The translations under genes and the position numbers were made by a program. DNA of 64,000 nt from Arctopsyche grandis (Eukaryota; Arthropoda; Insecta; Trichoptera; Hydropsychidae). The DNA lies in NCBI RefSeq assembly GCF_051622035.1, contig NC_135355.1, forward strand, positions 5,518,001 through 5,582,000, in the 5' to 3' direction. Under the pieces are notes generated by a model that saw only the letters and a program-made list of their open reading frames with translations, was not told the origin of the DNA and did not search any database. Below, one piece after another: positions 46,001-57,400 of the stretch; the first letter of the stretch is position 1; the number at the start of each line of letters is the position of its first letter.

Positions 46001-48242
46001 GTTGAAAAGCATTTCGGCATTCTTCAGAACGAGAGCTGGAAAATATGCATTGGCTCTTTGTTGCGGCGATAGTGCAAAGGCTGTCCCTAAGTCGACACCA
46101 TTTTTAGTATATTTAATTTCTCCCGAGTTTAAATTGAGCAGACATCCTAAAACGTTAATGTTGTTATTAGTCGGATGATGCATTTGAGATGATTACGTGT
46201 GGATATGCATTTACCTATGACATCGTGCATTCCGAAAGGTTCACCAAAGTCGTCAAATTGCTTGTTATTGGATTTCTTTCCTGTTCCACCGAATCCGTAG
46301 CCGAACTGGTCTGTGCCCAAGTCAAGATTCGCCTAAAAGATTAAATGTAAAAACGTGAAATTAAACGGTTTTATAAATAAAATAAAATATTTGCCAGATA
46401 AATATATAAATATTGTAACGTAGAGATTAGGTGAGTGGCGCTCGTGGACGGATGGTTTACTAGCGCAGATCACCTGATCTCTCGTTCCCGCCAAAATGGC
46501 CTCTACGTATGACTGAGCCGTATGCAACGGCCAATGGGATCGTCCGACTCATTGACCAATAGTTGTTGAGCCCAAATATGTATAAATATGGGACGCTCTC
46601 GAATTGGAAACGATTCCGACTTGGAGCGCCGACGAGAGCAGACGAATAAACCGCTTCTACAACCCTCCTGCATCTTTCTCTCCGATCCTGGAAGCCCCCT
46701 CTTCACGTCCACGCAACAATATTTTATCAATTGACTAAGTTTTGAATCGAGAAAAGGCTTCAAGAGATATGTATGAACATAGCACAGCTTGCATGATCCC
46801 AAATTGTGGTCGATGATCCTATCTATTTCCCCATAAAACAAAAGTCGCACGATTGTATTATTGCGTTCCTGTTCGAGCATGCAGAGCAGACCTTGCCTGA
46901 CATATCTTTTTTCACATAAGGGCAGACACAATTCGACTCGTTTCACATAAACAACCTCGGGCCTATATAGACCGCCCGAGAGCATGATCTCATTATACAA
47001 CTACGCATCAAACAACCTCGAGCCTGTAGGAAACCCCCGAGAGCATGATCTCACTAAGCTACGCATTGCACAACCGACCAGGATATAAACTAGCGCACCA
47101 GTAACAGACGCCAGTGAGCCAATGGAGTTCAGCCGGCCCACTCCTCCAAAGTCGAGTATCTACCTCATTCGCCATACAAACAATACTTGTATACTGAACA
47201 TAAATAAAGATCCTCCTAAAAATTAAACCGAGTTTTATAGGCTGGGACGCGAACAAAACATAAACCTTCCCTGCCTACAGCTACATAATTAAAGTGGAAC
47301 TATCGATTTATCAACTGAAATGTGTATTCGATAGTACTAAGGACAGATTAATACTTAACCTAATTTCACTAAACTTGGCAGTAGTAAAAAGAATATACGA
47401 TTCTTATTGGTTAAGTAGGATGCTCTGACTGGTAATAATGACTGGGATATCTGACATAAGAGCTGTTAAATAAATATAATGTGGCTTGAATGGACAGAAG
47501 CATTTGAATGGTAGCTTAGAGGTGTGATAGGCCATCGAAATATGCCAAATACATATGAATTTGAAAAATATGTATATATATATTTGTAAACCTAATTTGA
47601 ATGAACGAGTGTTGCCTAGAATAAATAAGAATGGAAGCACATTGGAGAGACACATAGAAAGAGGACGGAGCTGAAGCTTCAGTATATGAATTACTCTATA
47701 GTACCAGGTTCGTTATTTCATGCATACTGAAAATTGTGCAAAAGATTTAGTCAGTTTAAAGAAATTATTAATCTTGATGTAACCTGTTGGGTGGACCAGC
47801 CGACCCTGCAGAGGCCCTCATCGGTGACAGTGGCTTCATAATAGTAGGCTCCGTTGCCATGGACGGCTTTAGTGGCTCTGCACCCGTGCCATTCTTTGAA
47901 GTGTCGAGACTGGCAGCGGAGGCCATCGGGGGCCACGGCCAGAGCCTCGCCGCGGTCCAGATAACTCATTGTCCACGAACTGGAGTAATCGCTGGAGCTG
48001 GAAGTGGAAGAGCTAGTTTTCCCCGAAGCCACTTCTCTCAAAGTCTCCCACACGATCTGCAGAATGGGAAGACAGAAAGCGCCGGTCTTTCCGCTGCCGG
48101 TTTCGGCCGCCATCAGAACGTCTCCTCCCCCGAGGATAAGAGGAACGGCTTCTGCCTGGACATCCGTCGGCAGATTCCATTCCAGCTCGTCCACGGCTCG
48201 TCCCAACTCTGGAAGCACGCCGAACTCTTCGAAAGCTGTCAT
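40035..48242 (-). CDS. Ddx1: ATP-dependent RNA helicase DDX1
   Basis: Thirteen exons in transcript order: 48242-47784, 46332-46215, 46146-45980, 44656-44522, 44418-44229, 44159-43972, 43841-43717, 42287-42150, 42062-41845, 40699-40584, 40512-40411, 40342-40208, 40133-40035. They join in frame to 2190 nt, 729 residues, against 740 in human. DDX1 is a DEAD-box helicase with a SPRY domain set between motifs I and Ia; it is known from tRNA-ligase complexes and RNA/DNA hybrid processing. Seen: motif [17 protein letters not shown] ([53 protein letters not shown]); Ia PSRELAEQ; Ib [86 protein letters not shown]; then [13 protein letters not shown]. The start codon begins [17 protein letters not shown], as in the family. 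Confidence 0.96.
40746..41802 (-). mobile_element. hAT element with 8-bp target duplication in DDX1 intron 9
   Basis: Ends TAGAGACCCATATTTTGGGC and GCCCAAAATACGGGTCTCTA are inverted repeats, bounded by AGCATGTG on both sides (40738-40745 and 41803-41810). The minus strand keeps a transposase C-terminal piece (41245-41054) with [19 protein letters not shown], the hAT dimerisation motif, resembling CGGBP1-type hAT proteins. At 1057 bp it is deleted or decayed. Confidence 0.85.
41054..41245 (-). pseudogene. hAT transposase dimerisation-domain remnant
   Basis: Sixty-three codons open on the minus strand, with [20 protein letters not shown] followed by [11 protein letters not shown]. It is the C-terminal end only; upstream parts are interrupted. 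Confidence 0.7.
42371..43528. mobile_element. Inverted-repeat element family A, copy 2 (DDX1 intron 7)
   Basis: The two ends match in opposite orientation for about 100 bp: GAATTCGAATATGACAATGA on the left against TCATTGTCATAATCGAATTC on the right. Further in, sequence around CAAAATCTAGTATTTTTGTG (42530) recurs in reverse complement around CACAGCAATACTAGATTTTG (43355). A shorter copy is at 15259-16037. No transposase is seen. Confidence 0.65.
44723..45968. mobile_element. piggyBac-like TTAA element in DDX1 intron 3
   Basis: Inverted ends CACACAGGATACC and GGTATCCTATGTG, flanked by TTAA at 44719-44722 and 45969-45972; 1246 bp. The left end has two copies of GTGCACAAATTTGTGCG-like palindromes (44737-44757 and 44777-44797). 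A minus-strand frame near 45544-45735 may be a transposase remnant, but I do not recognise it. The right end lies six bases from the splice donor of DDX1 exon 3. Confidence 0.8.
46414..46718. mobile_element. Solo LTR, 305 bp, with ATAT duplication (DDX1 intron 1)
   Basis: Begins TGTAACGTAG and ends TCCACGCAACA, with ATAT on both sides (46410-46413 and 46719-46722). Contains TATA-like ATGTATAAATATGGGACG and AATAAACCGC. Shares its end and target with the LTR at 21305-21672. Confidence 0.8.
46740..47290 (+). mobile_element. LTR-like block with internal 60-bp duplication
   Basis: Holds AACAACCTCGGGCCTATATA (46950) and AACAACCTCGAGCCTGTAGG (47010), each followed by CCCGAGAGCATGATCTCA, a direct duplication. 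Then a TATA-like CAGGATATAAACTAGCG and an ACATAAATAAAGATCC signal, an LTR-like order. Borders are not clear. Confidence 0.45.
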
Positions 48243-48950
48243 TTCGTATGACGTTTAACGTTCTTCTACCACTGCTACGAATACCAACCCATTCACTCTA
48301 AAATATTATACATGTGGAGTGTTTTGCCATCAGATGAGGAATTTTGTCTGATGGAAGACAAAATTATTAGAGGATTTGGATTAGAACATTTTTAAATCAC
48401 TCCACTCCATTTCAATAAGCTTTATTCATCGTTGTTATTATTCTATAAAATATAATGGCTAATAGCAATTATCCTTCATCCTTTGCCTTTTTTTATTAAA
48501 ATTAATTTCAGAGTAGAAAATAGTAGCTTAACACTTAATGCAATTCGATGTGCAGCTTTTATAGCATTTATATGATTTTAAGAGTGAAATTTTCATAATT
48601 CATTAACAATTTGGTATTTAATAATAAATATATAATATTAAAATAAAAACTTTCTGTGCTCTGGTTCCGTTTTTGTTCCGGATAAAACCTTTTTGTTTTA
48701 CAGTTTCGTGCTCCAGCTCCAAGTTCCTCTCCAAACCTCTGAGAATATTATTTCTACAATAATTGCAGCAACAATTCAGAAACATATTTATTATTGTATT
48801 GTTTAAATTATAAGGGGGTGTATAGGTTTTTTCAAAATTTGTTATATCAGAAAAGCAAAAGAACTTATTGTATAAACATATGAATACCAGAAGTACAAAA
48901 GGATCTAAGTGCCATTTTTAAATTTTTAGATACATACAGCTTTTGTTAAT
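48243..48950. other. DDX1 upstream region, no recognised gene
   Basis: AT-rich sequence directly upstream of the DDX1 start codon, expected to hold its promoter and 5' UTR. I see no TATA box at a fixed distance and no coding exon. Confidence 0.4.
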
Positions 48951-49063
48951 GCATTGTACAACAATTTTTTATTTTATTTATTTATTTATATATATTTTAG
49001 CTTTCAAGCTAATTTAAAAATACATCTTAATTATTATACTTAACTCTAAAATTTATAATTAAC

Positions 49064-49297
49064 TTATATGTACTGTCCCTCACAGAGGTGTCTCTTCGCA
49101 CCTCGCAGGAATGCATCTATGTTTTTAGCAGACCTGACGCACTCAGGGAGGGCATTATACATGAGCACACCCCTGTGAAAAACACCCCCAGCCGTCTTAT
49201 TCTTTCTTACTCTACTTACAACTAGTTTGTCCTTATTTCTAGTATAAAAACTATGTTTATCTCTATTCCTTATTATATAATCATCAAAATGAGCAAT
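49064..49297 (-). pseudogene. LINE ORF2 C-terminal fragment
   Basis: About 77 codons open on the minus strand containing NKDKLVVSRVRKNKTAGGVF, HRGVLMYNALPECVRSAKNI and DAFLRGAKRHLCEGQYI, then stop. The YNxLPxxVRxAxxxxxFxxxxKxxL pattern is the usual C-terminal end of CR1/Jockey-type non-LTR reverse transcriptases. The AT-rich stretch 48950-49063 would be its 3' UTR. Confidence 0.75.
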
Positions 49298-49309
49298 ACA
49301 AATTTGCTA

Positions 49310-49485
49310 TTGATATTATGGAGGATGAACGAATGAGACGACTGGCATGTTAATGCACGTGTTTATTATATGACAGCTGAAGACAGAGTGAGTAGTAGCT
49401 CTCCGAACCCAGCCGAGTTGGTTCCCACTCGCAGGAAGGCAACCAAACTCGACCATGTCGTATAAGCGAGCCGCCACAATATTTT
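49310..49485 (-). mobile_element. Probable solo LTR
   Basis: On the minus strand it begins TGTGGCGGCTCGCTTATACG and ends near CATTCGTTCATCCTCCATA, with ATAATAAACACGTGC as a poly(A)-type signal, like many Gypsy LTRs. ATAT lies on both outer sides but the exact right border is ambiguous. Confidence 0.5.
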
Positions 49486-49508
49486 TAAAATACGTTTTTG
49501 GAGATTTA

Positions 49509-50333
49509 AGGTCTGTTCATACCTAGTCAGCACGTACCGACTTCAGCAGGTATCCGGCCGTACGAAAAGTATTCTTTGGTACATTTTGTATGGGTATATT
49601 CATACCAACCGTCACGTTTACGCCACGGCAGGCTTACAGCAGTACCCAACATTTCTTGTTCATACCTTACAGCAACATCCGTCAACGTATCGTATCCGTT
49701 TTTTTGGCCATCGTGGAAATATACACGCGAATTACGTGCCATGAGTCTGCCGCTTTGCTGTTTTGGACCAATTATCGATAGTGATAGTTGACAGCTGTTC
49801 AATCTTTCGACATGGTTTTGGCGCAAATATTTAAAAAAAAATTTAATTCTTTACGGAAATATTTAAAAAAAATTTGTCCATCATCCACAAGCTCCTTATA
49901 CAGTGTCCAAAACTTTCCTTCAGTTTTTCTATTTTTTAGCATGGGATGCACATCAAAACGCCTCCGTGCTTTTTTATTGCCTTCTTGAGCTTCTTCTTCC
50001 AACAACAACGCGATTATACATAATTTTTCGTTCGATAAACGCCGAAACATTTTTGCTGACTTGTATTATGACGCGTAGCTACGAATGCACGTGTATGCAT
50101 TCATATTGTAAGTACTCGACAATACAATACGACGTAAGCAATATTGCGCCGTATCGTCATGGCCTGTAATGTAAAAGTAAGCTGATTTTGCCTTGCCCTC
50201 GGCCAAAGTGCTGTGAACGTGACGTGACCGCGACGTGTAGGTAGATATGAATAGAAATGTAATAAAATGACATATTTGAAACGGAGTCGTGCAGTGCTGA
50301 AGCCGTGCAGTGCTGTTAAGTATGAACAGACCT
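49509..50333 (-). mobile_element. Harbinger-like element, copy 2, with TTA duplication
   Basis: Same termini as 2003-2822 (AGGTCTGTTCATACC and GTATGAACAGACCT), here with TTA on both sides (49506-49508 and 50334-50336), the PIF/Harbinger target. The HARBI1-like N-terminal segment is again readable on the minus strand (50050-49799). The copies differ by few substitutions and small indels, so they transposed recently. Confidence 0.85.
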
Positions 50334-51415
50334 TTATTTTTAAACATTGTCGCTGGCATATAGAACATATTTTTGGCATAACACTGATTTTGCATTTTTT
50401 GACACTTACGCTCTTTTTTTTTATTCACGGTTTTCATATATTAAACAAAATTACATAGTCCGAAATATAGACACTGTATATGGAATATACATAAAAATGT
50501 ACATCTATTGTTATTAATGTTACAGTACACTCGAAGAATTTGTTTGCAAAGTAAAATTTCATTAAATAGAGATTGCACAATAATTACAATTAATCGAAGC
50601 TAACATAAGAAGCCAACAAACATATTTAACATCACCCAATCAACCTATTATTTGGATCCCCAAACGACAAACATTTGACGAAGCAGGGAAGTGGCAATTT
50701 ATTGGTAAATATGGCACTGGCAAGCTGACTGGCAGTTTGGCATACGAGAGCCGAGAGCCAACGTTCACTCAAGAGAGCGAACAGTTCCACGAGTGTTGTA
50801 CTCTTGCGCTCACGTGTCTCGCTCGTCCGCTTGTTTGTTATTGTTCAATCGATCATACATATATATTTCCCGTATGTATATATTAAGTGTGTTGAAATTT
50901 GAGAACTTCCCACTAATGGTTATTTTTAGTCACCAAATCCTTAACCTTACTAGTCATACATATGTACGATATGATACATATATTTTGCGCTAATCTTTCC
51001 CTAACGCCGCGCCGTGTTTGTATACTATCACTTTCCGTTAAACCGTTTTTTTTTTTTTTTGTAATTATTCAAGTACGTATTTTGCCGTTAAATTATTTTT
51101 TGAACAGAATACATCTTATTCTATTATATTGTATAAAATAAATTAATCAAAAAAATGAAGAAATATACGCAAATTCTATTTTATAATTCAATATACATAA
51201 TACGTATGTCTATCTGCGTCTTTCGTAGGATAAGACAGGAGAGAATCAATACGTTACGCCCATTTTCCCAGGTCTCAAACGATTGGCATTTTATTTCAGC
51301 GGTCGATAGATGAGGTCATCATTAAAATAACAGTCACTTCTATCGTAATTCCTCATGTCATTGCTTCAAAATAATAACTGAGTTTTTAATAGCTTGTTTG
51401 AATTTCAGTGCTAAA

Positions 51416-54400
51416 ATGGAGGCGGGTGTCGAAGCTGAAGAGACCATTGTGATGACTCCGAAGAGTAGGTCAGCTCAAGCGACTTGTCTCATAGTCGAGA
51501 GACGGGCCCAGCCTGTGAAGTCGGATGATGGTGGACGGGTCCACGTAGCTGGAGGACATCACACCGGCATCATCATCAACAAGGATCAGCTGCAGAGTGA
51601 GTTTGTTATTTGAACTGATGCATCATTTCGAGTGGGTGTATATTATATATGATGTTATATTGTGTTTGAACAGGTTTTCCAAATGTGACTTTATATTTAT
51701 AGATAACGGACTAGCATTTTATATGCAAAATCTTCAATTCATAAATTGTGCAGCGGTCTAGGTCAAAATCTTGAGCTAAATTGCATACCGTTAATAATGA
51801 TCTTTTTCTAACTTAATATATAAACTTAAACTCTGTGTTCTATACACATTTTACATTCAGTTGTTGCATTTTGTTTAATTACATATGTATGTATGTAGAT
51901 AAATTTTATTAATTTGGTTCATCATGTATATATGTAAGTACTTCTTCATATACATATGTATATTATTGTATGTACATAGATAGTGCAAAACATTATTTTT
52001 GTATTTAAATGCTTTTGCAGTCGTAATCGACTGTAAACATTAGAAGAGTTTATTGAATAATTCCTACGGATAGAAGATTATCTATTTATTATCTAATTAC
52101 CGAATTTAACACTTATCCATTTTTTATGAACTCTACAGTAAACAGTACATGTAAAATTTTATGATTCATTTATTTATTTGGTCAGTATTTTTTTAATAAA
52201 TGATCAGTATATTATGTGTACCAAGGTTAGGTTAATAATAATACAAATTGCTGTTTAAAAAGTTCCAAATATGTGTTGACTGAAGGTTATCATTGACTAG
52301 TATTTGGCAATCTTTCGAGTGGTTGGGTAATTTTCACAATTTTTTTTACTTGATTATTTTTACTTTATCTATAGTAAAAATAAATTAAGTTTTGTGATCA
52401 TGCAAAAATTCGAAATCGAGATTTTTTTTAATATGGACACTAAAAGATTTATTTTTAAAAATTAAATGTATACAGCGTATAATTTTTATATTCGTTAAGT
52501 AATCAATCGATAGTCGCCAAAAAATAAACAATTTTAAGAGCAAAACATTGCTTTAATTTATTTAGTTACAATTAAATTAAGGTTGTGGCTATTTGCAGGT
52601 ACTATATCTGCAAATTATTGGCTATTTGCAGGTACTATATCTGCGAATTATTGGCTATTTGCCGGTACTACATCTGCGAATTATTGGCTATTTGCAGGTA
52701 CTATATCTGCGACAGGCACAAAGCCTTCTGCGTATTGGAGAGGCTTTCATCCAGCAGTGGATGGTGAATGGCTGTAAATGATGATGAAACAGAAAGCAAT
52801 TCAGTACATTTACAATACTTAATAGGCCAATAAAAATTATGTGGCGGGTGACTAATTGACCTGCAGGTCGTAGGTTACCGATCATTGTAACATAGAAAGC
52901 TTCTTGTTCGATAATTTACTGGCACGATCGAAATTTGATACCTTTTTTCAAGGGCTTGTAGAATATATTGAATTAATCAATATTTTTGGTAAACGTGTAA
53001 AGTCGCTTCTACACGATACCTTTTAACCCTTTAAGCGCTGAAGTCTTTTCTGTTGAAAGCCGGCCACGCTGAAAATTTCGCCAACATTTCCAACTAGAAT
53101 TATTTAGAAATCCAATAGAAAGCTGGTATAAAAATTATAGCTAATCCAAACAAACCCTAGATAACTACCGCCGAGGATTTCGAGTTTTGTAAAGGTGTGT
53201 TTAGACTGTCTGTTATATCTTGCAGCGATATAAAATAAATAAGTCTTTTAATTTATGTATTTTTCCAAAACTAGTTTCATCTACTTCATTGTTGTTAAAT
53301 GTAATGCTCACAATCTAAATGCCAAGTCACAATCTAAAATTCAGCAGTTAGGGATTTCCATCGGGTAATTCTGCTATGGTTATAAATTCAGAAATTCCGG
53401 TGTAAACCAGTCTTTATAAACGTTGACAAATTAATGACACGGATTACACGACCCATTTTTAATGCATTTTAGGCTTAGCGGTAGTGGTGTAGTCGGGCCA
53501 GGTCGTCGACCTGGTAGTTCTTTTTGAGCCAGGTCGCCGCCCTGGCAATTTGATTGATATAAACATTGTTTTTCGAGTACAATTAAAAGATATTTTGACT
53601 AAAATTTCATATAAAATTTTGTATTCCAAATATTGTGAGCAGACTCTCGTTCTAACACTCGATGGCCACAATCGAATAGTAATCTGAGCACATTCACAAC
53701 TTAAAAAACGTTTAATGAACTTTATTGGATTTTTTTTATCTAAAACCACCCAAAATTTCGAAAGAAAACATTCTTTGAACTATTGACCATACGCACTTGA
53801 GGATAGATAAAATGAGGGGACTCAGTTTAAATGAATAGTCATCTCTAAATTCACATGTTAAAATTTGATAGTTTTTTGACATATGTATGTACATGGTTTT
53901 AGCAAATGTTGCTCTTGACACACAAACACGGGTTTGCAAACTTTTTGCAAAATCAAAGAAGTTGAAGAGGATGCATTATGGAAGTTTTTATAAAATACAT
54001 CATAATTTCAAGAAGTAAGAATATTTGTTAATTATTATTTGATTTTTTTTATTAATATTTGGACTACCAATATTAGGATACAACTTTTTTTTTAGTAAGG
54101 AAAAATGAGGGGGGGGGGGTAGTAAAATTAAACACCGACCTGTTTCTTTTTTATTACATACCTCCTTTACGTTTCACTTACGATTACAATTCAGGAAAAA
54201 GTTTGCCTCTTATCCGATCGTTTTCATACTTTGCCATATTGTTCATTTTGGTCATCAATATAAATAAATGGATCCTCCGCCATTACGATGGTGCAAATAT
54301 ATCGTGTAAGACGCGTTTGATATCTGCCCGGCGAGATAGTCGTTGACGATTATCCATCGTTTGTTTATTATTTAGCACTACACCACTGCTTAGCGGGTAG

Positions 54401-57400
54401 TATTCTAGTTAACTTTGTACATTCTCAAAATGCAACGCCTATCGGCGTTTTTCCAAACCGATGGACTTGTTGGCAAAACTCCGATCGGCGTTGGTCAGCA
54501 TTCAACGGGTTAACCTGCCTCTCTACTTGCAACATTTATTAGATCAGCGCTTTAGCTCGCAAAAGTGATCACGCAACCTAGAAAATATTAATGATCGTGT
54601 TTACTATGATTACCGTATCTTTCTTTCCTATCTTTTACGACCTTGCACAGGAAGCGTGCCATTTACTTAAGGTTGCGTTGCACAAACCGATCAACGAATG
54701 TAACCGAACCGATTACATACTTAACTAATTCCGTGCCGGTTTTTCTAATTTGATGTGTGGTCACATTTGCAACTACCTGTTTGTGTACATGTGTACATAT
54801 ATATTTTGTATTGTGATCAAACAATGAAATTAAACCGTTCCCCCTTCGCATACATAATATCGATGATGCGGGCTTTAACTGGGTAATGATGGTCTAAAAT
54901 TGACGTGTAAACGAATTGTTGTCTGCACCGGATTTTACATACATATGTAGTACATGCACCGAATCCTGACCTCTTGCCTGGTGAATCATCACTTATCGCG
55001 AAGGAAGAAAGCGATGCAAATTCTGTATTTAGATACTTACGTGTGTATGTATGTATGTAGAGAAGCACTGGAAATTTTCGATTAACTCATCCATGACTCA
55101 TTGGAACCAGTTCAAAGGCATATATGAGCTTTACAAAAGACTGTGAATGTTATATAAATATTTTGGTATGACATACATATTTACAAACGTATAAGTTTAC
55201 TCTTTTCGCTATGCAAATATTAATTTTCCTTAACGCGCGCTTATTGTCTTAATTTTTCGTAAAATATTTTTTTTACAAACTTATCTTGTAAAACCAACAG
55301 TGAATATTAATAGATTTCAACCATTGCATTGTGTTGACCTTTAATTCGAGTGTGCTTTGTTTTTTGTCACACAAATCGCCAACCTTTTTAGTGTACTTTA
55401 AAATTTGCTATTGAAGATGCATGCCAGAATTGAATGAAAATGGGTTACAAATACATACATATGTACATAGTATGTATATAAAGGAGATAAACAGTCCTTT
55501 GATTGTAGATTAATATGACGTAAATATTTTTTAAAAGAATGCAATGAAATAAATTAGCACTTTGTTAATAAATAACTTCTATTTAAGAAAATATTTTGAA
55601 AATTTACATTCTTCAATAATTTTTTTTTTTACAAGGAAGTAAAAAGTATTTAAATTAGCACAATGTACAATCATCATCGCCAACATATTTTGCTTGTTAA
55701 GTCGCGAAGTTTTTACAAAGTTATGTAAATATGGTTGTTGGTCAGTGCATAGTTTAAAAAAAGAGCTTAAAACACCAATTTTGTTTTAGTGATTTAGGAA
55801 TAAATGTTATAAAACCTGTTATATTTACTACCGTTTAAAAATTAAAATAAGTGCAAATGAATACGAGTGGGTTTTTATGATATAATTTAATCTCAGATAA
55901 GTATGGTAGATAATCTGTGAAAAATCAGCGTATCGCAATTGATTCATTATCGGTTGATTATTTTACTTTAACGGGTTAAATTAAAACAGTGAAAATGCGA
56001 AAATGTTTAAAATATTATACATATACCAGTAAGGCCTAACAGGTAGACCCCAATGCGCCTTCCTGGACAATTAATTACAAACATTGCAGCATTTTTATTA
56101 CATAAATCGCTGTATTTCGAGAGGCTGAAGTACACGAAATTAGCAATTAATTGGTTAATAGAGACACCAATGGATTTAAACTTATACACACATTTTTACA
56201 TATTGTACATAAATCAAATTCAGATATTGTGACATAGCGGGTAGGATGATTTTTGCCAATTTGAAGAAGGAAACGTTTCAATAATGAAATTAGGTAAATT
56301 GGCAAATTCTGATAGGAAACGATCCAAGTCTGACAAGTAGTACTAAAGATTAGCACGGGATCGAACTCAACCACCGAACCATACTGCTGGCTATGAATGG
56401 AATATAGACAAAGAGGCTCATACGGCTCGTATGCCGCAGGTTTTAGTATCGCTGTATGCAATATGTGCCCAAAATAACGGTACATACTAGTGTTAGCTGA
56501 TGATAGCCTTTGACTTTTAACTGTTTGTTTCAACATTAAACACTCGATGGTCTCTTTTTTCTCTTTATATTCAGATTATGTTTCTAAATTTAACTACATA
56601 CATTCGCATGTGCACCACATGCTGAAATTGACCTTCGATTCATCTTTTTATCGCCGCTAAAAAGTCACTCTTCTTTCATTTAATTCGAGATCATTAATAT
56701 TTTCAGCAATTGCAATCAAATCAATGGGCATTTAGAACGGTTCGTTACTGTTTTTTTTACAACTCAAATTAGCGTAGAAGCATCGTATCACATCACTCTT
56801 AAGGAATTTAGAACGTAACGTTAATGCCTTAAGGTCGGAGCAATACGAACGCATGCCTTTCGGACCAAGTCTGTAGACGCGATTTTGCGTCATTTGTCAA
56901 ATTTCAAACAGTTGTCACCATATCGAACTAAGTTGATAATAATGAGCCATAATGAGTATATGTACGTCTTCAATTTTGTCGACAATTCGTCATGTCATCA
57001 TCGTTTATTAGGTGGAGACGATTTTGAAAAGATCCATTAAGTCTGCCGTTGTCATTAGTCTTAATTTCTTCCGGTGCTGTGTGGGACGATTGACGTGAAA
57101 TAACATTTTTCCGGAAATATCGATTAGTCTCCGTTTTTGGAATTTCGCTACCGCCATATATCTGAAATTTACGGTACCAGTCACCACTAACCTGTAATAT
57201 ACTTTCCGTACCACAATTGCGATTGCGTGACGATTTTATATAAGTTAACGGTATAGTTATTTTTTTTGCGAATCGAAATAACTATAAGATGAAATAGCAG
57301 CATGGCTCGGTGGTTGGGCTTTTTGCCTAGCACCGAGAGTCGCCGGGTTCGATCCCGTGAGTTGACCTCGATTGAAAATAATTTATTCTATGTATATATG

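Noticed and set aside
52583-52781. Three overlapping frames with LFAGTISANYW-type repeats
   Set aside because: A 33-bp tandem repeat keeps every frame open; no other coding evidence.
57296-57370. Possible tRNA gene (A and B boxes)
   Set aside because: The flanks do not form a tRNA acceptor stem and the sequence continues into a body shared with other copies, so it is a SINE head.
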